From positions 379,001 to 443,000 of the forward strand of contig JAJGOT010000453.1 in assembly GCA_022457155.1 (NCBI GenBank): a DNA stretch of 64,000 nucleotides, read 5' to 3'. The DNA is from Cladopsammia gracilis. Its lineage: Eukaryota > Cnidaria > Anthozoa > Scleractinia > Dendrophylliidae. The notes beneath the pieces are model-generated. The model saw only the letters and a program-made list of their open reading frames with translations, did not search any database and was not told the origin of the DNA. Numbering within the stretch: the first letter of the stretch is position 1; every line of letters begins with the position of its first letter. Below, piece by piece: positions 1-9,503 of the stretch. The translations under genes and the position numbers were made by a program.

Positions 1-690
1 CATCTCCTTTATTCATAAGTAGAAATAATATTCAGAACATGCACCTGGAGACTCACACCGGATGCGAAACTATAAGTGATGTTGCACAACACTCAGTAAA
101 TGGAGTTTTTTAGAGTTTGGAAACATCAATTAAAATGCCTTCATTCAAAAACAGTGTCAATGACATAATAACTTCCTATAGATTTCCTGAGGATTTTAAT
201 TCATTCTAAAAAGAAATATTTATGTTTTCTTCATTTCATTTAGAAATCATCTCAGTATTTGTGAATCAGAGAAAGCAGAAGTAGCATAACGAACAATCAG
301 CCAGCATATACGACGAAAACGTAGGAGAGCAGCTAAAACGTTCGGAGTGGTACAATGGACATTATCGAACTTCACTGTGTCTAACTCCAACGAGGTGTTT
401 CATCAAACGCTTAAAGGAACTAAAGGAACATTGCATCGCCGATATAACAAAATTTCAATTAGCTCTTTTCCATGAATGGCCGCCAGAAGAAATAAAAAAA
501 CACTCTATAGAGAGCTAAACAGAAGTAGTAGTTTGGAGATGAAGAGCAGGATTGCAAAGATGGAAGTGGATTACAATTCATCAAATTTGATTTTCTGACA
601 GGCGGTCAAGAAATCAAAATTGTTATTCTTGTTGAATTTTGAATTTTTTAGCCATTACTTTGTCTCTTTTCATTCCAAAATATTGATCCC
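1..690. repeat. Duplicated block, copy 1 (partner at 19240-20530)
   Basis: This stretch is repeated in the same order and orientation at about 19240-20530, with roughly 90 percent identity judged by eye. The partner copy is interrupted by a TTAA MITE; this copy has no insertion at the matching place near base 112, so it shows the empty site. The block carries the exon-like reading frame at 256-518. A shorter related piece lies at about 34480-34740, inside an intron of the minus-strand gene at 34100-40469. It may be a segmental duplication or a large dispersed repeat. Confidence 0.75.
256..518 (+). pseudogene. Exon-like reading frame with a premature stop, copy 1
   Basis: A splice-acceptor-like site (atctcag) ends at 255. 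Reading codons from 258 gives FVNQRKQK, then a TAG stop at 282-284, then about 77 open codons (including SIYDENVGEQLKRSEWY and EWPPEEIKKHS) to a TAA at 516-518. The copy at 20095 has TGG where this one has TAG and is otherwise very similar at protein level. Each copy is damaged in a different place, so the intact ancestor probably coded for a terminal exon. I do not recognise the family. No signal peptide or membrane segment is visible; it is rich in Lys and Glu. Confidence 0.5.
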
Positions 691-737
691 TCAGACAAGA
701 CATTTGCTCCGGGCGTGCGCGTTACCAAAATGAACTA

Positions 738-800
738 TTGCTCGTAATTATGTATGTAATAATTATGTATGTAATAATTATGTATGTAATTATGTATTGG
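738..800. repeat. Short tandem repeat, unit about 15 bp
   Basis: Four head-to-tail copies of a TAATTATGTATG-type unit lie between the two duplicated blocks. The short reading frames on both strands here are by-products of this repeat. Confidence 0.7.
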
Positions 801-944
801 ATTTCTATTGTTTTGGCTTTTGTTTTTGTTTTTAGAACGGTATGCATAACTAATGTTGGGGTTAAACGGAAATCTTTCCGGCTGAAATTGCAAAAAATGA
901 CGGAGGTGTTTTCGCTCGAACAAAAGCACATTCCCCACCGAAAT

Positions 945-1640
945 GTTTACTAGATTCGCAAAATAGTGGACAATTTGGTGCCTATCTACTAATCTTTTTC
1001 AACTTTAATATTCTAATTTGAAAACGACATTTAACCTTCAATATTTATATATTACCTCTTGATATTCATATCATCTCAAGGTTACTCAATCACTGGAACA
1101 GAGTGATTTTACATGCACTGTCTCCTGGTTACTATGGGTTATCTTCGTAAGTGTTGAATCAGGAGCACTTCCGGGGGAGGTTCTCTCAAATATAATCTAT
1201 ATGGGTACGTGCTGCTGTGAAGGGTATGGTTTCCAAGCCGTTTAGTCTGGGAAAGGGCATAGAAATCAGAAAGTTTTGCTCTAGAATAGGGCATCATTTG
1301 CCAGGAAACGCGCAGTGATTTGAAGAATTAAGTCAGTATAGGAATTGAAAGTCGGAAGAAAACAAGCCTTCCCTAAACCAAACGGAAACAAGATAATCGC
1401 GGCAACACTGTTACTAGAAGGCTTCCATTAAAAACACCAACAGTGATACAATTTTAATAATAGCAAATCTGTTTTTTTCCAGATTTAGTCCAGTTGTAGC
1501 AAGTCTGGGATAGTGTAGGGATTTTCGGTGTTCAGTCTAGTATAGGGTTGCAAAATCAGCTAAACATGGTCTGGTATAGGGTAATGGTTTCAGAGTTCCA
1601 GCGGCAAACCCCCACCCAAAAAATATACAATTTAGTTATT
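945..1640. repeat. Duplicated block 2, copy 1 (partner at 24105-25025)
   Basis: The sequence matches about 24105-25025 in the same orientation, including the CCGGGGGAGGT stretch, a run of GTCTGGTATAGGGTA-like phrases and the closing CACCCA motif. With block 1 it forms an ordered pair (1-1640 against 19240-25020). The second copy is longer because other repeats were inserted between and within the blocks. No coding sequence is seen. Confidence 0.7.
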
Positions 1641-2338
1641 GTTGTCGCTAGATTCACGCTGTTGTTGTTACAAAACGAATTCGTAACAAAGCATTTCGTC
1701 ACTAAGTTTACAGTTGATGAAAGGAGCGAGTGAGCAAGTGAATGACTCATTTGCATATCTGTCGCCGTTATCGATAATCCGTTCATCACGCATGCGCGTA
1801 TTCGCGAGTTTATTATACGTATTTGCCATCAAGTTTCGACTACTAAAGTTTCGCCGTTAGTAAACCGCATAATGATCAGGACACTCGCTAATCGCATTAA
1901 ATGCGGGTTTGCCAACTCAAAAAAGTCAGTTTGCGAAAAAGGTGGAAAGAAAAAAAAAACAAGTTATATTTGTTGCATTTGAGTTCAAAATCTCCACCCT
2001 AAGGTTAATGATATGATTACCATCAGTTCAGATAAACACACCGCAATTTCTACAGCTTCTGAAAAGACAAGTGATATTAATCCTTAATTTTATAGGGAAC
2101 ATGATATGCGATTACTTGTTTATAATGTAGAAGGCAAAATTATGGTGAAACCCTTCAGACTTTTTAAGAGTCACTCAGATTTCAAACCACCCGAAGTGAA
2201 TATACTCTCTCGCAAACTGACAAGCAAAACTTTTCAACTCACTGTGGTCAGTTAAATAAATTTCTATGCGGTCAGAGATACATTTTCTTCAAAATCCCGC
2301 CAAGCCAACTGAATGCAACGAGAACCGACGTGCTATAA
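1641..2338. other. No gene seen
   Basis: AT-rich DNA without an ORF, RNA gene or clear repeat boundary that I can support. Confidence 0.5.
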
Positions 2339-2462
2339 ACCAATCACGAGTGAGAAATTTTGATGCCCGACCAATCAGGAGCGAGTAATTTTGCTCTCAA
2401 TTACGAAAAAAAATGCCCTCTTCGTCAGCCAATCAGCATTCGGTAATTTTGCCCTCTATATT
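2339..2462. repeat. Three degenerate ~45-bp repeats with CCAAT boxes
   Basis: Three successive segments share the order CCAATCA, then a short G-rich piece, then AATTTTG and a CTC-type end. They lie directly before the composite repeat that starts at 2514. The function is unknown; CCAAT motifs can bind NF-Y, but nothing else here indicates a promoter. Confidence 0.45.
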
Positions 2463-3673
2463 ATAAAACATTTAATAGTCAAGTCGTCGTTTGGTATCAA
2501 ATTAAATATATTATTAGCGGAGCTCTGCCGGCCGAAGGCCCGCGCGGAGCACCATACTCATAGAACCAGAGAACCATAGAACCCATGCCCGTCATTTTTC
2601 ATGGTCATGGCTAGCGGAATGTTTCGCGGGCGCGTTGTGTGCCCACCGCCGCGTCCGTCGCTTAGGGTTAACTCGCGGGCGCGTAGACCCTCGCACAACA
2701 TGCGCGTATGACGCCACACAACAACTGGGATCTTTGCAATTTCACGTCACCTGGGAAAACACTGCTGTGTTTAGCGGAGAAAACCGTTTAAATTAAAGTC
2801 GTTATTCTCTTGCATTTTTTCGCGGTTTGCTACTCAAGACAGGGATACTCAGAAGCCGCTATAGTGGAAATAGTGGAAATAAAACAGCTTTCAGAGATAA
2901 AATCTTGCTTCGAGGATGGAAGCAATGCGAGAAGATGTTTGTCACTTCGGGTTTCAGAACTGAAGAAGCGGAGATTTAAACAATTTCCAAGCAGTGGAGG
3001 GACTCAAAGGTAAAACAAAATACATTTTTCGATGGGAAATTATGTTGATATCAATCTGTGATTTAATTTTTCTTTGTTCTCGCTAGTTTTGGAGGACACA
3101 CGCTCAGTTAAATTCAGTTGTTTTGATTTCTTTTATCGGAGACATCTCGGCCTCGATGAGCTCTTAATGGTTCGCGTTTTGCTTTTAAACATAAACTTAT
3201 GGAGATTTGAATAAAATTTTTCGAAAAAAAGATTGTGTTGTCCATTTTTATGTGTTTGTTCATTCATTACATAGGTTGAAAAGCGATTTTATGTAAACAA
3301 AACAAAACGAGACTTGGATTTTATAGTTCTAAACTTCACTCGCGTGGTCTTAATTATGCAAATATGTTTGTGTATTTTTTGCAATTTTGATTTCCAATAT
3401 CAGTTTCTCGGACATTTTTTTTATAAGCAGCAGGTGTATTTTATTTGGAAATTAGTCGTACTAGTTATTCTAGATGGAGAAAAAGTTGTTTTTGTGAACT
3501 TTTGTACGGTCTAATGTACTGTGCAAACGGTCGCATAAGTCTGCTTTTGAGAATTGCTAAAATTAAAAGATAGCCAGGTCGTTAATTTTATTCTTGTGCT
3601 TTCGACCTTTCCACCTCAGTTAAGTTTATCATCGGCTTTCTGTTCAAAGAGCGACGCTGTTAGGCTCAGGATA

Positions 3674-3674
<1 letters not shown>

Positions 3675-3725
<51 letters not shown>
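3675..3725. repeat. (TA)n microsatellite
   Basis: About 50 bp of pure TA. The same junction between the composite-repeat segment and (TA)n recurs at 49967, so the tract belongs to the element. Confidence 0.9.
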
Positions 3726-3728
<3 letters not shown>

Positions 3729-3823
3729 TCTTGAGTAGAATGGATAACGTAGAGCGCTCAACTATAGAGGAGCATTGACTATAACTTCATGAGAGTTCAG
3801 ACTTCAGGAGTAATCATCGTTTT

Positions 3824-3882
3824 ATTGCGACAGCTCTGTTTCGTATGGTCCAAAATTAAAAGGACCACACTCATCAGGCAAC
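3824..3882 (-). ncRNA. Hammerhead ribozyme, type I fold (minus-strand copy)
   Basis: Reverse complement of the motif at 4095-4153, with every core element retained: helix I GTTGC/GCAAT, CTGATGA box, a 9-bp helix II closed by a 10-nt loop, GAA, helix III ACAG/CTGT, and a C as the predicted cleavage residue. Hammerheads of this type are known from Penelope-like retroelements and metazoan retrozymes, where they process the element RNA. Activity is inferred from the fold only. Confidence 0.75.
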
Positions 3883-4094
3883 TTGAACGAATGACCGGTA
3901 AAATGGAATACAAGCAGTAAAATACGAAAATTCAAAAATGGTTGCTAGGTAGCAAATGCGTGCCGTTTGACAAAATAAGATGTAAAAGTGTATCCGGTTT
4001 CGCCTTTTACAAACCGTCTTCTGCGTCAATAAAATTGTGGTACATCACTGACTATTTTACTGCTTGTATTCCATTTTACCGGTCATTCGATCAA

Positions 4095-4153
4095 GTTGCC
4101 TGATGAGTGTGGTCCTTTTAATTTTGGACCATACGAAACAGAGCTGTCGCAAT
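4095..4153 (+). ncRNA. Hammerhead ribozyme, type I fold (plus-strand copy)
   Basis: Helix I is GTTGC at 4095-4099 paired with GCAAT at 4149-4153. The conserved box CTGATGA is 4100-4106. Helix II pairs 4107-4115 with 4126-4134 in nine base pairs (one G-U) around a 10-nt loop. GAA is 4135-4137. Helix III is ACAG (4138-4141) with CTGT (4144-4147) around a 2-nt loop. C4148 is the predicted cleavage residue. All catalytic-core positions fit the family consensus. The complete fold is visible in sequence; self-cleavage is an inference. Confidence 0.8.
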
Positions 4154-4192
4154 AAAACGATGATTACTCCTGAAGTCTGAACTCTCATGAAG

Positions 4193-4194
<2 letters not shown>

Positions 4195-4243
<49 letters not shown>
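4195..4243. repeat. (TA)n microsatellite
   Basis: About 49 bp of TA closing the right side of the hammerhead inverted repeat, followed by a short GATA run. Confidence 0.9.
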
Positions 4244-4245
<2 letters not shown>

Positions 4246-4465
4246 TAGATAAATTTTCGTTGAACACGTTTTGAAAAATTCAGGTATATATATATATATA
4301 ACAAAGAACTTGTGAGGGGTCTCGCAAACAATGCAGATCCTTAACCAACGTAAAATGCTTGCTGGAGGATCACTAAAGCGATCGTGGACACTTGAAATAA
4401 TCGTAAGTAAAACCGAAAATGTGAGGGTCAAGAGTCCAACTCCAATGTAGCTTTGCTGGTTTATT

Positions 4466-4504
4466 CGCTCGACGTTTCGACCATAACGGTCTTCATCAGG
4501 AGCA
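4466..4504 (-). ncRNA. Third hammerhead-like motif, compact form
   Basis: Read on the minus strand: TGCTC, CTGATGA, one extra A, GACC-GTTAT-GGTC, GAAACGTC, GAGCG. Helix I (TGCTC/GAGCG, one U-G pair) and helix II (4 bp) close. Helix III is only the self-complementary ACGT. Very short palindromic helix III is described for hammerheads that work as dimers in Penelope-like elements and retrozymes. The additional A between the box and helix II departs from the usual G10.1-C11.1 pair, so activity is less certain than for the other two. Confidence 0.6.
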
Positions 4505-5185
4505 TCTGAGGTATATACTAACTGTTACAACATTCGAAATTTAAAAAGCTTAACGGAAAGAACACACGTGACATGCTGACGTAATAATCAGATATGGAGC
4601 TATAAAGCTAAAATAAACTAAGCAAAACAGTATATCACGTGAATTTAACTAGGCTATTAATAGTAGGCTTGAATTTAGAAATCCAATAGCTTTCTCTTGC
4701 TCTTCTAATGTCTTGATTAGGATTTCTAACTTTTTCAATGACTGTTAATTTTAAATGTTTAACCCCACAGTTTTTGAAGTGTCTGACAGTGGGAATGTTC
4801 TTATGACCTGCGTTTATGTCGCTGCGGTGTTGGTTTGTACGGCGATGGACAGGGTTTTGCCAAGCGCCAACGAGCGCCGTGTAAAAGCGATTTCAGCTTT
4901 AAATCCTCCTAAATCTTACAGAAAAATACCGATTTTGCGGCGAAAACTAAATGTTCAAAATATACGATTCTGCAAGGAAAGAACTTCAAGATGAGTGAGG
5001 AGTTCATTTAAGCTGAAAATGAATGTCACTATCCTTGATCTCTCTTGAAAGTGACGTGAACTTGCCCGATTTGGCAGCCCGAGAACATGGTTGAGAAGTT
5101 GAACCGCTCATCGTGCCTTGTGAAGTTTTGCTGGTTTGGAATCACAGCACAAGCAGCGGAACCAAAAGGAAAATGACTAAAAGCC

Positions 5186-5490
5186 ACATCAACTACAGGT
5201 AACGATGTTTTAACCGTTTCTTGTATCCTTTAGCTGTGAATTTTTGTAAGACATACTGTCCATGCTGCAGTTCTTTCCGACTTTTCGCCGCTATGAATTG
5301 AACTTTTTAAGATACGAATTCGTGTAGTCACTAATGTCCCGTTCTTTAAGTGGACGAAAGTTTTTCGTAGAAACTCTCAACTGATTGTGTACGCTAAATT
5401 CATTTTAGCTTGGCAAAAGTTTTGGCATTCGCTGCAATGCTTGTTGTTGTTTACGAAATGGTGCGAGGTAACACGTCACAACCGTGTTTA
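5186..5490 (+). repeat. Partial extra copy of the second composite-repeat segment
   Basis: Matches about 6970-7170 and 55190-55510 in the same orientation, sharing the phrases TCAACTACAGGTA, GTTTTAACCGTTTCTTG and GATTGTGTACGCTAAATT. It is a third copy of this segment, inside copy I of the composite repeat. No reading frame of interest is seen. Confidence 0.7.
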
Positions 5491-5540
5491 CATACTCTCA
5501 TCTAAACACACCTATAGACCAACGACAGCGCGCGTACTAT

Positions 5541-5645
<105 letters not shown>

Positions 5646-5723
5646 GTACATCCTGTGCCCAAGTTCAGGAGTTGCCATAAAGCCATTATGGTAATAACCG
5701 GGAGGGCACATTGTATACATATT

Positions 5724-5726
<3 letters not shown>

Positions 5727-5815
<89 letters not shown>

Positions 5816-5827
5816 CAATACATATAT

Positions 5828-5874
<47 letters not shown>

Positions 5875-5879
5875 TGTAT

Positions 5880-5910
<31 letters not shown>
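5727..5910. repeat. Interrupted (TA)n microsatellite
   Basis: About 180 bp of TA broken by short variants such as ATATTTATAT and CAATACATATATACACA. It abuts the inverted repeat at 5921-6093. Confidence 0.95.
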
Positions 5911-5914
<4 letters not shown>

Positions 5915-5920
5915 ATTAGT

Positions 5921-6093
5921 TTGGGAAGGGAGATATGGACAACTAATTGCCTCATAATCTTTGGATCACCAACCTATTCTCATTCGGAAGGCGATTCACA
6001 GCGATTTCTGAAATATATACATAGACAGTTAATGAGAATAGGTTGGTGATCCAAAGATTATGAGGCAATTAGTTGTCCATATCTCCCTTCCCA
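5921..6093. repeat. Inverted repeat, arms about 64 bp
   Basis: Arm 5921-5984 (begins TTGGGAAGGGAGATATGG) is the reverse complement of 6031-6093, with a 46-bp spacer. As with the hammerhead repeat, one side abuts (TA)n. No hammerhead core is present here. Confidence 0.85.
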
Positions 6094-6260
6094 CTGCACA
6101 CTAATTTGTAAATTAATTTCCAAGGGGAGTGGACTGTGAATCGCTGAACGACTGGGTAAAGTGACGCGATCCTAATTGCAGAATTTGTGTAAAAATGTAT
6201 CCCAAGAGCTTTCCACTATGAAGCCACAAATGTGTTGTTTGTGTTTGTGTAAGTGTGGTT

Positions 6261-6331
6261 GTCTCAGTGGCCTAGTGGTAAGGCATCTGTCCGGTCATCA
6301 GGAGACCCGGGTTCAACTCCCGGCTGAGGCA
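6261..6331 (+). tRNA. tRNA-like sequence, probably a tRNA-derived SINE head or tRNA pseudogene
   Basis: A 7-bp acceptor stem (GTCTCAG with CTGAGGC), a D arm (GCCT/AGGC) and a perfect T arm (CCGGG/CCCGG) are present. The A box TGGCCTAGTGG and B box GGTTCAACTCC match RNA polymerase III consensus. The anticodon arm pairs poorly and the expected U33 is missing, so no anticodon can be assigned. A SINE head or dead tRNA is more likely than a working tRNA. Confidence 0.5.
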
Positions 6332-6465
6332 CTTTTTCACTCATAATCTTTGTTGTGAAAATTTCTGTTCTCACTTTAACTGTCTATATATATATGACTG
6401 GTTATAAGTCATGTAGACATAACGCATACCGATAACTTTTTTACCATATTTGGGCAGTGTATCAA

Positions 6466-6468
<3 letters not shown>

Positions 6469-6535
<67 letters not shown>
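6469..6535. repeat. (TA)n microsatellite
   Basis: About 66 bp of TA just before the second shared composite segment. The sequence before it (6400-6465) is the reverse complement of 54645-54715, so this part is inverted between the two composite copies. Confidence 0.9.
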
Positions 6536-6537
<2 letters not shown>

Positions 6538-7245
6538 TATATATAAGTGAAAATGATCGACTGCTGCCTGCAATTTCGTGTTTTTTTGCGAAAAAGTGCG
6601 TGAACTATTAGTTAAAGAAGGGAAAAGAAAGAAAAAAAGAGAAGAGAAAAATACTATTCACATGATTGGACAAAAAAGGCGCGAAATTTTCGCGTTGTCG
6701 CGGTCGCAGTGTTTCTTGGCGTAGCTGAATGAAAACTGGTTCAAAGTTTATCCGCTCGACACGAAGTGAATGAAGGAGCACAATTTTCGTGAAATTCCTT
6801 TGGTAATCACTTCTGGAATATGATATAGACTTGATGTTTCCTCAGAAAAGTTTCTGATCTCGTCATTACGGCTGTGAGAGCTAAAAAACGAGCATTCCAA
6901 GTTTGTAAACAACATTGATCGACTCAGCTCGTACTTCGATGCTTGAAAATGTGGTGCTTATGGAAGGGACTTAAAAGCCAAATCAACTACAGGTACGATG
7001 TTTTAACCGTTTCTTGTATCCTTTAGCTGTGAATTTTTGTAAGCCTACTGTCCACGCTGCAGATTTTTACGACTTTTCGCGGCTATGTTTAGGTTCGTAG
7101 CCGTGTGTTTGTTCAATTTGTTTTGATTCTGAATTGAACTTTTTAAGATACGAAACACTTGCAAGTAAGACATTGTCGGCGATATTTTTTCTTCAAACTG
7201 TGCTTTGTTATCAATGTGTTGAATTATAAAACTATTATAGCGCTC

Positions 7246-7341
7246 AAGCTTGCGTGATATCGCCTAATTTTAGCCGACTCGGCCTACGGCCTCCTCGGCT
7301 AAGTATTAGGCGATATCACGCGCGCTTTCGCGCTATAATAG
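7246..7341. repeat. Terminal palindrome of composite repeat with GC-rich hairpin
   Basis: Nested palindrome: outer arms TATTATAGCGC and GCGCTATAATA, middle arms GTGATATCGCCTAAT and its complement, inner stem TTAGCCGA...TCGGCTAA with loop around GGCCTACGGCC. It recurs at 55845-55947, and part of it recurs inverted at 58340-58400. Such a structure could extrude as a cruciform or act as a transposon end; this is inference. Confidence 0.75.
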
Positions 7342-7354
7342 TTAAATATATTAC

Positions 7355-7914
7355 ATTATGTATATATAAAGAAATTCAGTTTGTCAAAAACGTCAGTACA
7401 GTCGTCATTTTTTTTGTCTGTTTAGTTTCACGCAATATTTATTAAAATTATTATAAAAAGGAGTTTGTTTCCTCCATTTCAAAAAGGAAAGTAGTTCATT
7501 CAAACTCTAGAGAATGATTTGAGAAAACGGAGCCCCATGCCCCATGCTAATTTGTTTTAATCCAGTATTAGCTTGCGCCGACACTGTGAAAGTAATTTGC
7601 ATTCTCGCTATCATGACCGCGCGGTCTCCATTCTTACCTAGAGATCAGAGATCATCTTTCATATGGCTTTCGTCATTGCTGGAAGTGTTTTACTTGTACC
7701 GCGAAAGGAAATCGTGTGTTGTGTGAGAGACTGAAAATCAACAAACCCGCCAATAATTCTAAAAATTACAAACTGACCAATCAGGTTTTGGCCTTAAAAT
7801 AACCAGACGATACCCACGCAGTCTGACACTGAACTAATTATAGATTTAAAATAATTCTTATTGGAAGAGACCCTGTTCTCTTGGGTTATATTATGTAGTC
7901 AAACTTATACCATC
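7355..7914. other. Duplicated 3-prime flank of the beta-trefoil-like gene
   Basis: No gene. Stretches at about 7360-7445 and 7460-7530 resemble 8960-9055 and 9465-9530. They belong to a partial tandem duplication that also covers the decayed exon at 7915-8148. Confidence 0.5.
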
Positions 7915-8148
7915 AGGCACCGCAATCGCTCCATAATTTGTCACTCCCAGATTTGCGACCCTGCAACGAGATATTTCCAGACTTGTTACTTTTAACAACC
8001 GCGTAACGCCTGACGCTTGAGTCAGAACTCAGTGCAGAATTTAGTGCATGATAATGCTCCAGCACATTTTTACCGTCGTGAAAATGAGAGCAACTATTCG
8101 CTTAAGTTGGAAAAGGTGTTTGCTCTGAAATGATGGATTTGGTAATTG
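7915..8148 (-). pseudogene. Decayed duplicate of the last exon of the beta-trefoil-like gene
   Basis: The minus strand aligns with the terminal exon 9504-9731: QLPNPS, FQSKHLFQLKR, then after a one-base frameshift DGKNVLEHYHALN, KSNKSGNISL and WSDCGA. The acceptor AG is changed to AT, the first frame ends early, and a second stop falls right after CGA where the intact gene has CGAW. It is therefore a broken tandem copy of that exon. Confidence 0.75.
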
Positions 8149-9100
8149 ATGTAAAATAATATAAAAAAGAGTTGTTAAAACCCAGTAAGCTTTGGCAAAT
8201 TACAACTGCTCTTTTAAACACTAATATGTGTTCTGTATTAAGTATTTTAGCCACCAAACGTTCAAACTCCCTCCTCCTAGGACACGTAAACAATGTCATG
8301 TGACAGAGCACATGGAACGGAGCGAGGAACCGAGATCTTCTTCCAGTGTTGTTATCGAGTCTTGCCGGCACTTTCTCGTTTACTGTTTGAGTTATAAAGT
8401 TTGCGTTACTACATTCTCGTCATTGTCTCTATTAATCCCCCGCTAAGAGGTCAAACTTCAAGCCAAATTCTCAAGGACTGGAATGACAATAAAGATCAAA
8501 TGCTCAGACCCCCTCCATTAAGGGTCCAGGCGCTTCAAGGCAATCCCCCCCCCCCCCCGGTTCGTTTTAGAGGTGCATTGGGCATGGCGCTTACCATACC
8601 ATGGGTTTATATCTTCCGTTCAGATATCAGTAAAAGTCAACGGTCTGGCAAGTTGTACGACATTATGGGTCAAACTAAATTTAACTTGGTCTCTTTCGAC
8701 AGGTGTAACCGTATTGTCTTGAGTTTTCTAAATTGAGGCGGTTTGTGTATGCGTGTATGTATGCATATATGTCCCAACAGAGAGATGGTTTGGGGGTGGG
8801 GGAGGGGAGGTTAGCTAGCTTACTTCCAAATCGCCCTACCAAATGGGAGAGAAGAGATAAAGTTATTAAAGAAAGTGATGAACTATTAATGAGTTTTATA
8901 CGAGTATTTTTTAATAAATTAATTCATTTAATACTCAACATTTGGTCCCGTCGTTTGGTATCATTATATATACAAAGAAACTCAAATTGTCCAAAAAGTT
9001 TACAGTCGGTATGTGTTTGGTTTGTTGAGTTTCACACAATATTATCAAAAGTACATTTGTAATGCATTTGATTTTAAACACGACGACGCGACTATAAAAG
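8149..9100. other. No gene; part of a local tandem duplication
   Basis: A segment at 8808-8850 (CTTACTTCCAAATCGCCC) matches 9984-10026, and 8960-9055 resembles 7360-7445. The C-run near 8547 is simple sequence. No supported coding region. Confidence 0.45.
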
Positions 9101-9107
9101 ATAAAAG

Positions 9108-9465
9108 GAGCCCCGGGGTTGGGGGGGGGGGGGGGGGGGGGGGACTCCGATAAAAAGTAATGGGGTTACGCGTCATACTTCAGTTTTTGGGGTAAATTAT
9201 ATAGAATGGTACCGCTTAGGGTGCTAAAATTTTAAAATTACCACCGTTAAAATTATCGCGGTACTTTTTAGGCCATTAAGCCGGAAAAAAGAATGGCAGA
9301 ATATTACATTGCTGTTTTAGAATTAGTACCTCTCTAATAGGGAAAAATCCATTTGAGCCACACTCATCAAACGAGATTCTGGTACCTTTTGGGGTATTGT
9401 TCAAAAATACCTCACAAGCACTCCCGTCATTTTTATATAGGAGTCTCCCACCCGACTCCCGAGAG
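9108..9465. mobile_element. Probable MITE with poly(G) end
   Basis: Starts with a G run of about 25 followed by ACTCCGATAAAA; the far side reads TTTTATATAGGAGTCTCCC, giving inverted ends around GGGACTCC. There is no coding capacity. It lies just 3-prime of the minus-strand gene that ends at 9504. Confidence 0.4.
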
Positions 9466-9503
9466 AAGGAGTTTTTTTCCTCCCTTTCAAAAACGAAAGA
9501 GAC

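Larger units (their letters stand above)
3781..4196. repeat. Inverted repeat, two 144-bp arms, bounded by (TA)n
   Basis: Arms 3781-3924 and 4053-4196 are reverse complements with about one mismatch, separated by a 128-bp spacer. (TA)n lies just outside both arms. Each arm encodes a full hammerhead fold pointing away from the other. A related truncated sequence with the same (TA)n neighbour and the same GAGCGCTCAACT and GAGGAGCATTGAC motifs lies at the right edge of the window (63820-63990, opposite orientation). This resembles the terminal regions of Penelope-like retroelements, but no reverse transcriptase or GIY-YIG frame is seen. Confidence 0.8.

Noticed and set aside
4057..4431. 124-codon minus-strand frame
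   Set aside because: It runs through a hammerhead arm and (TA)n, and its mirror image exists in the other arm.
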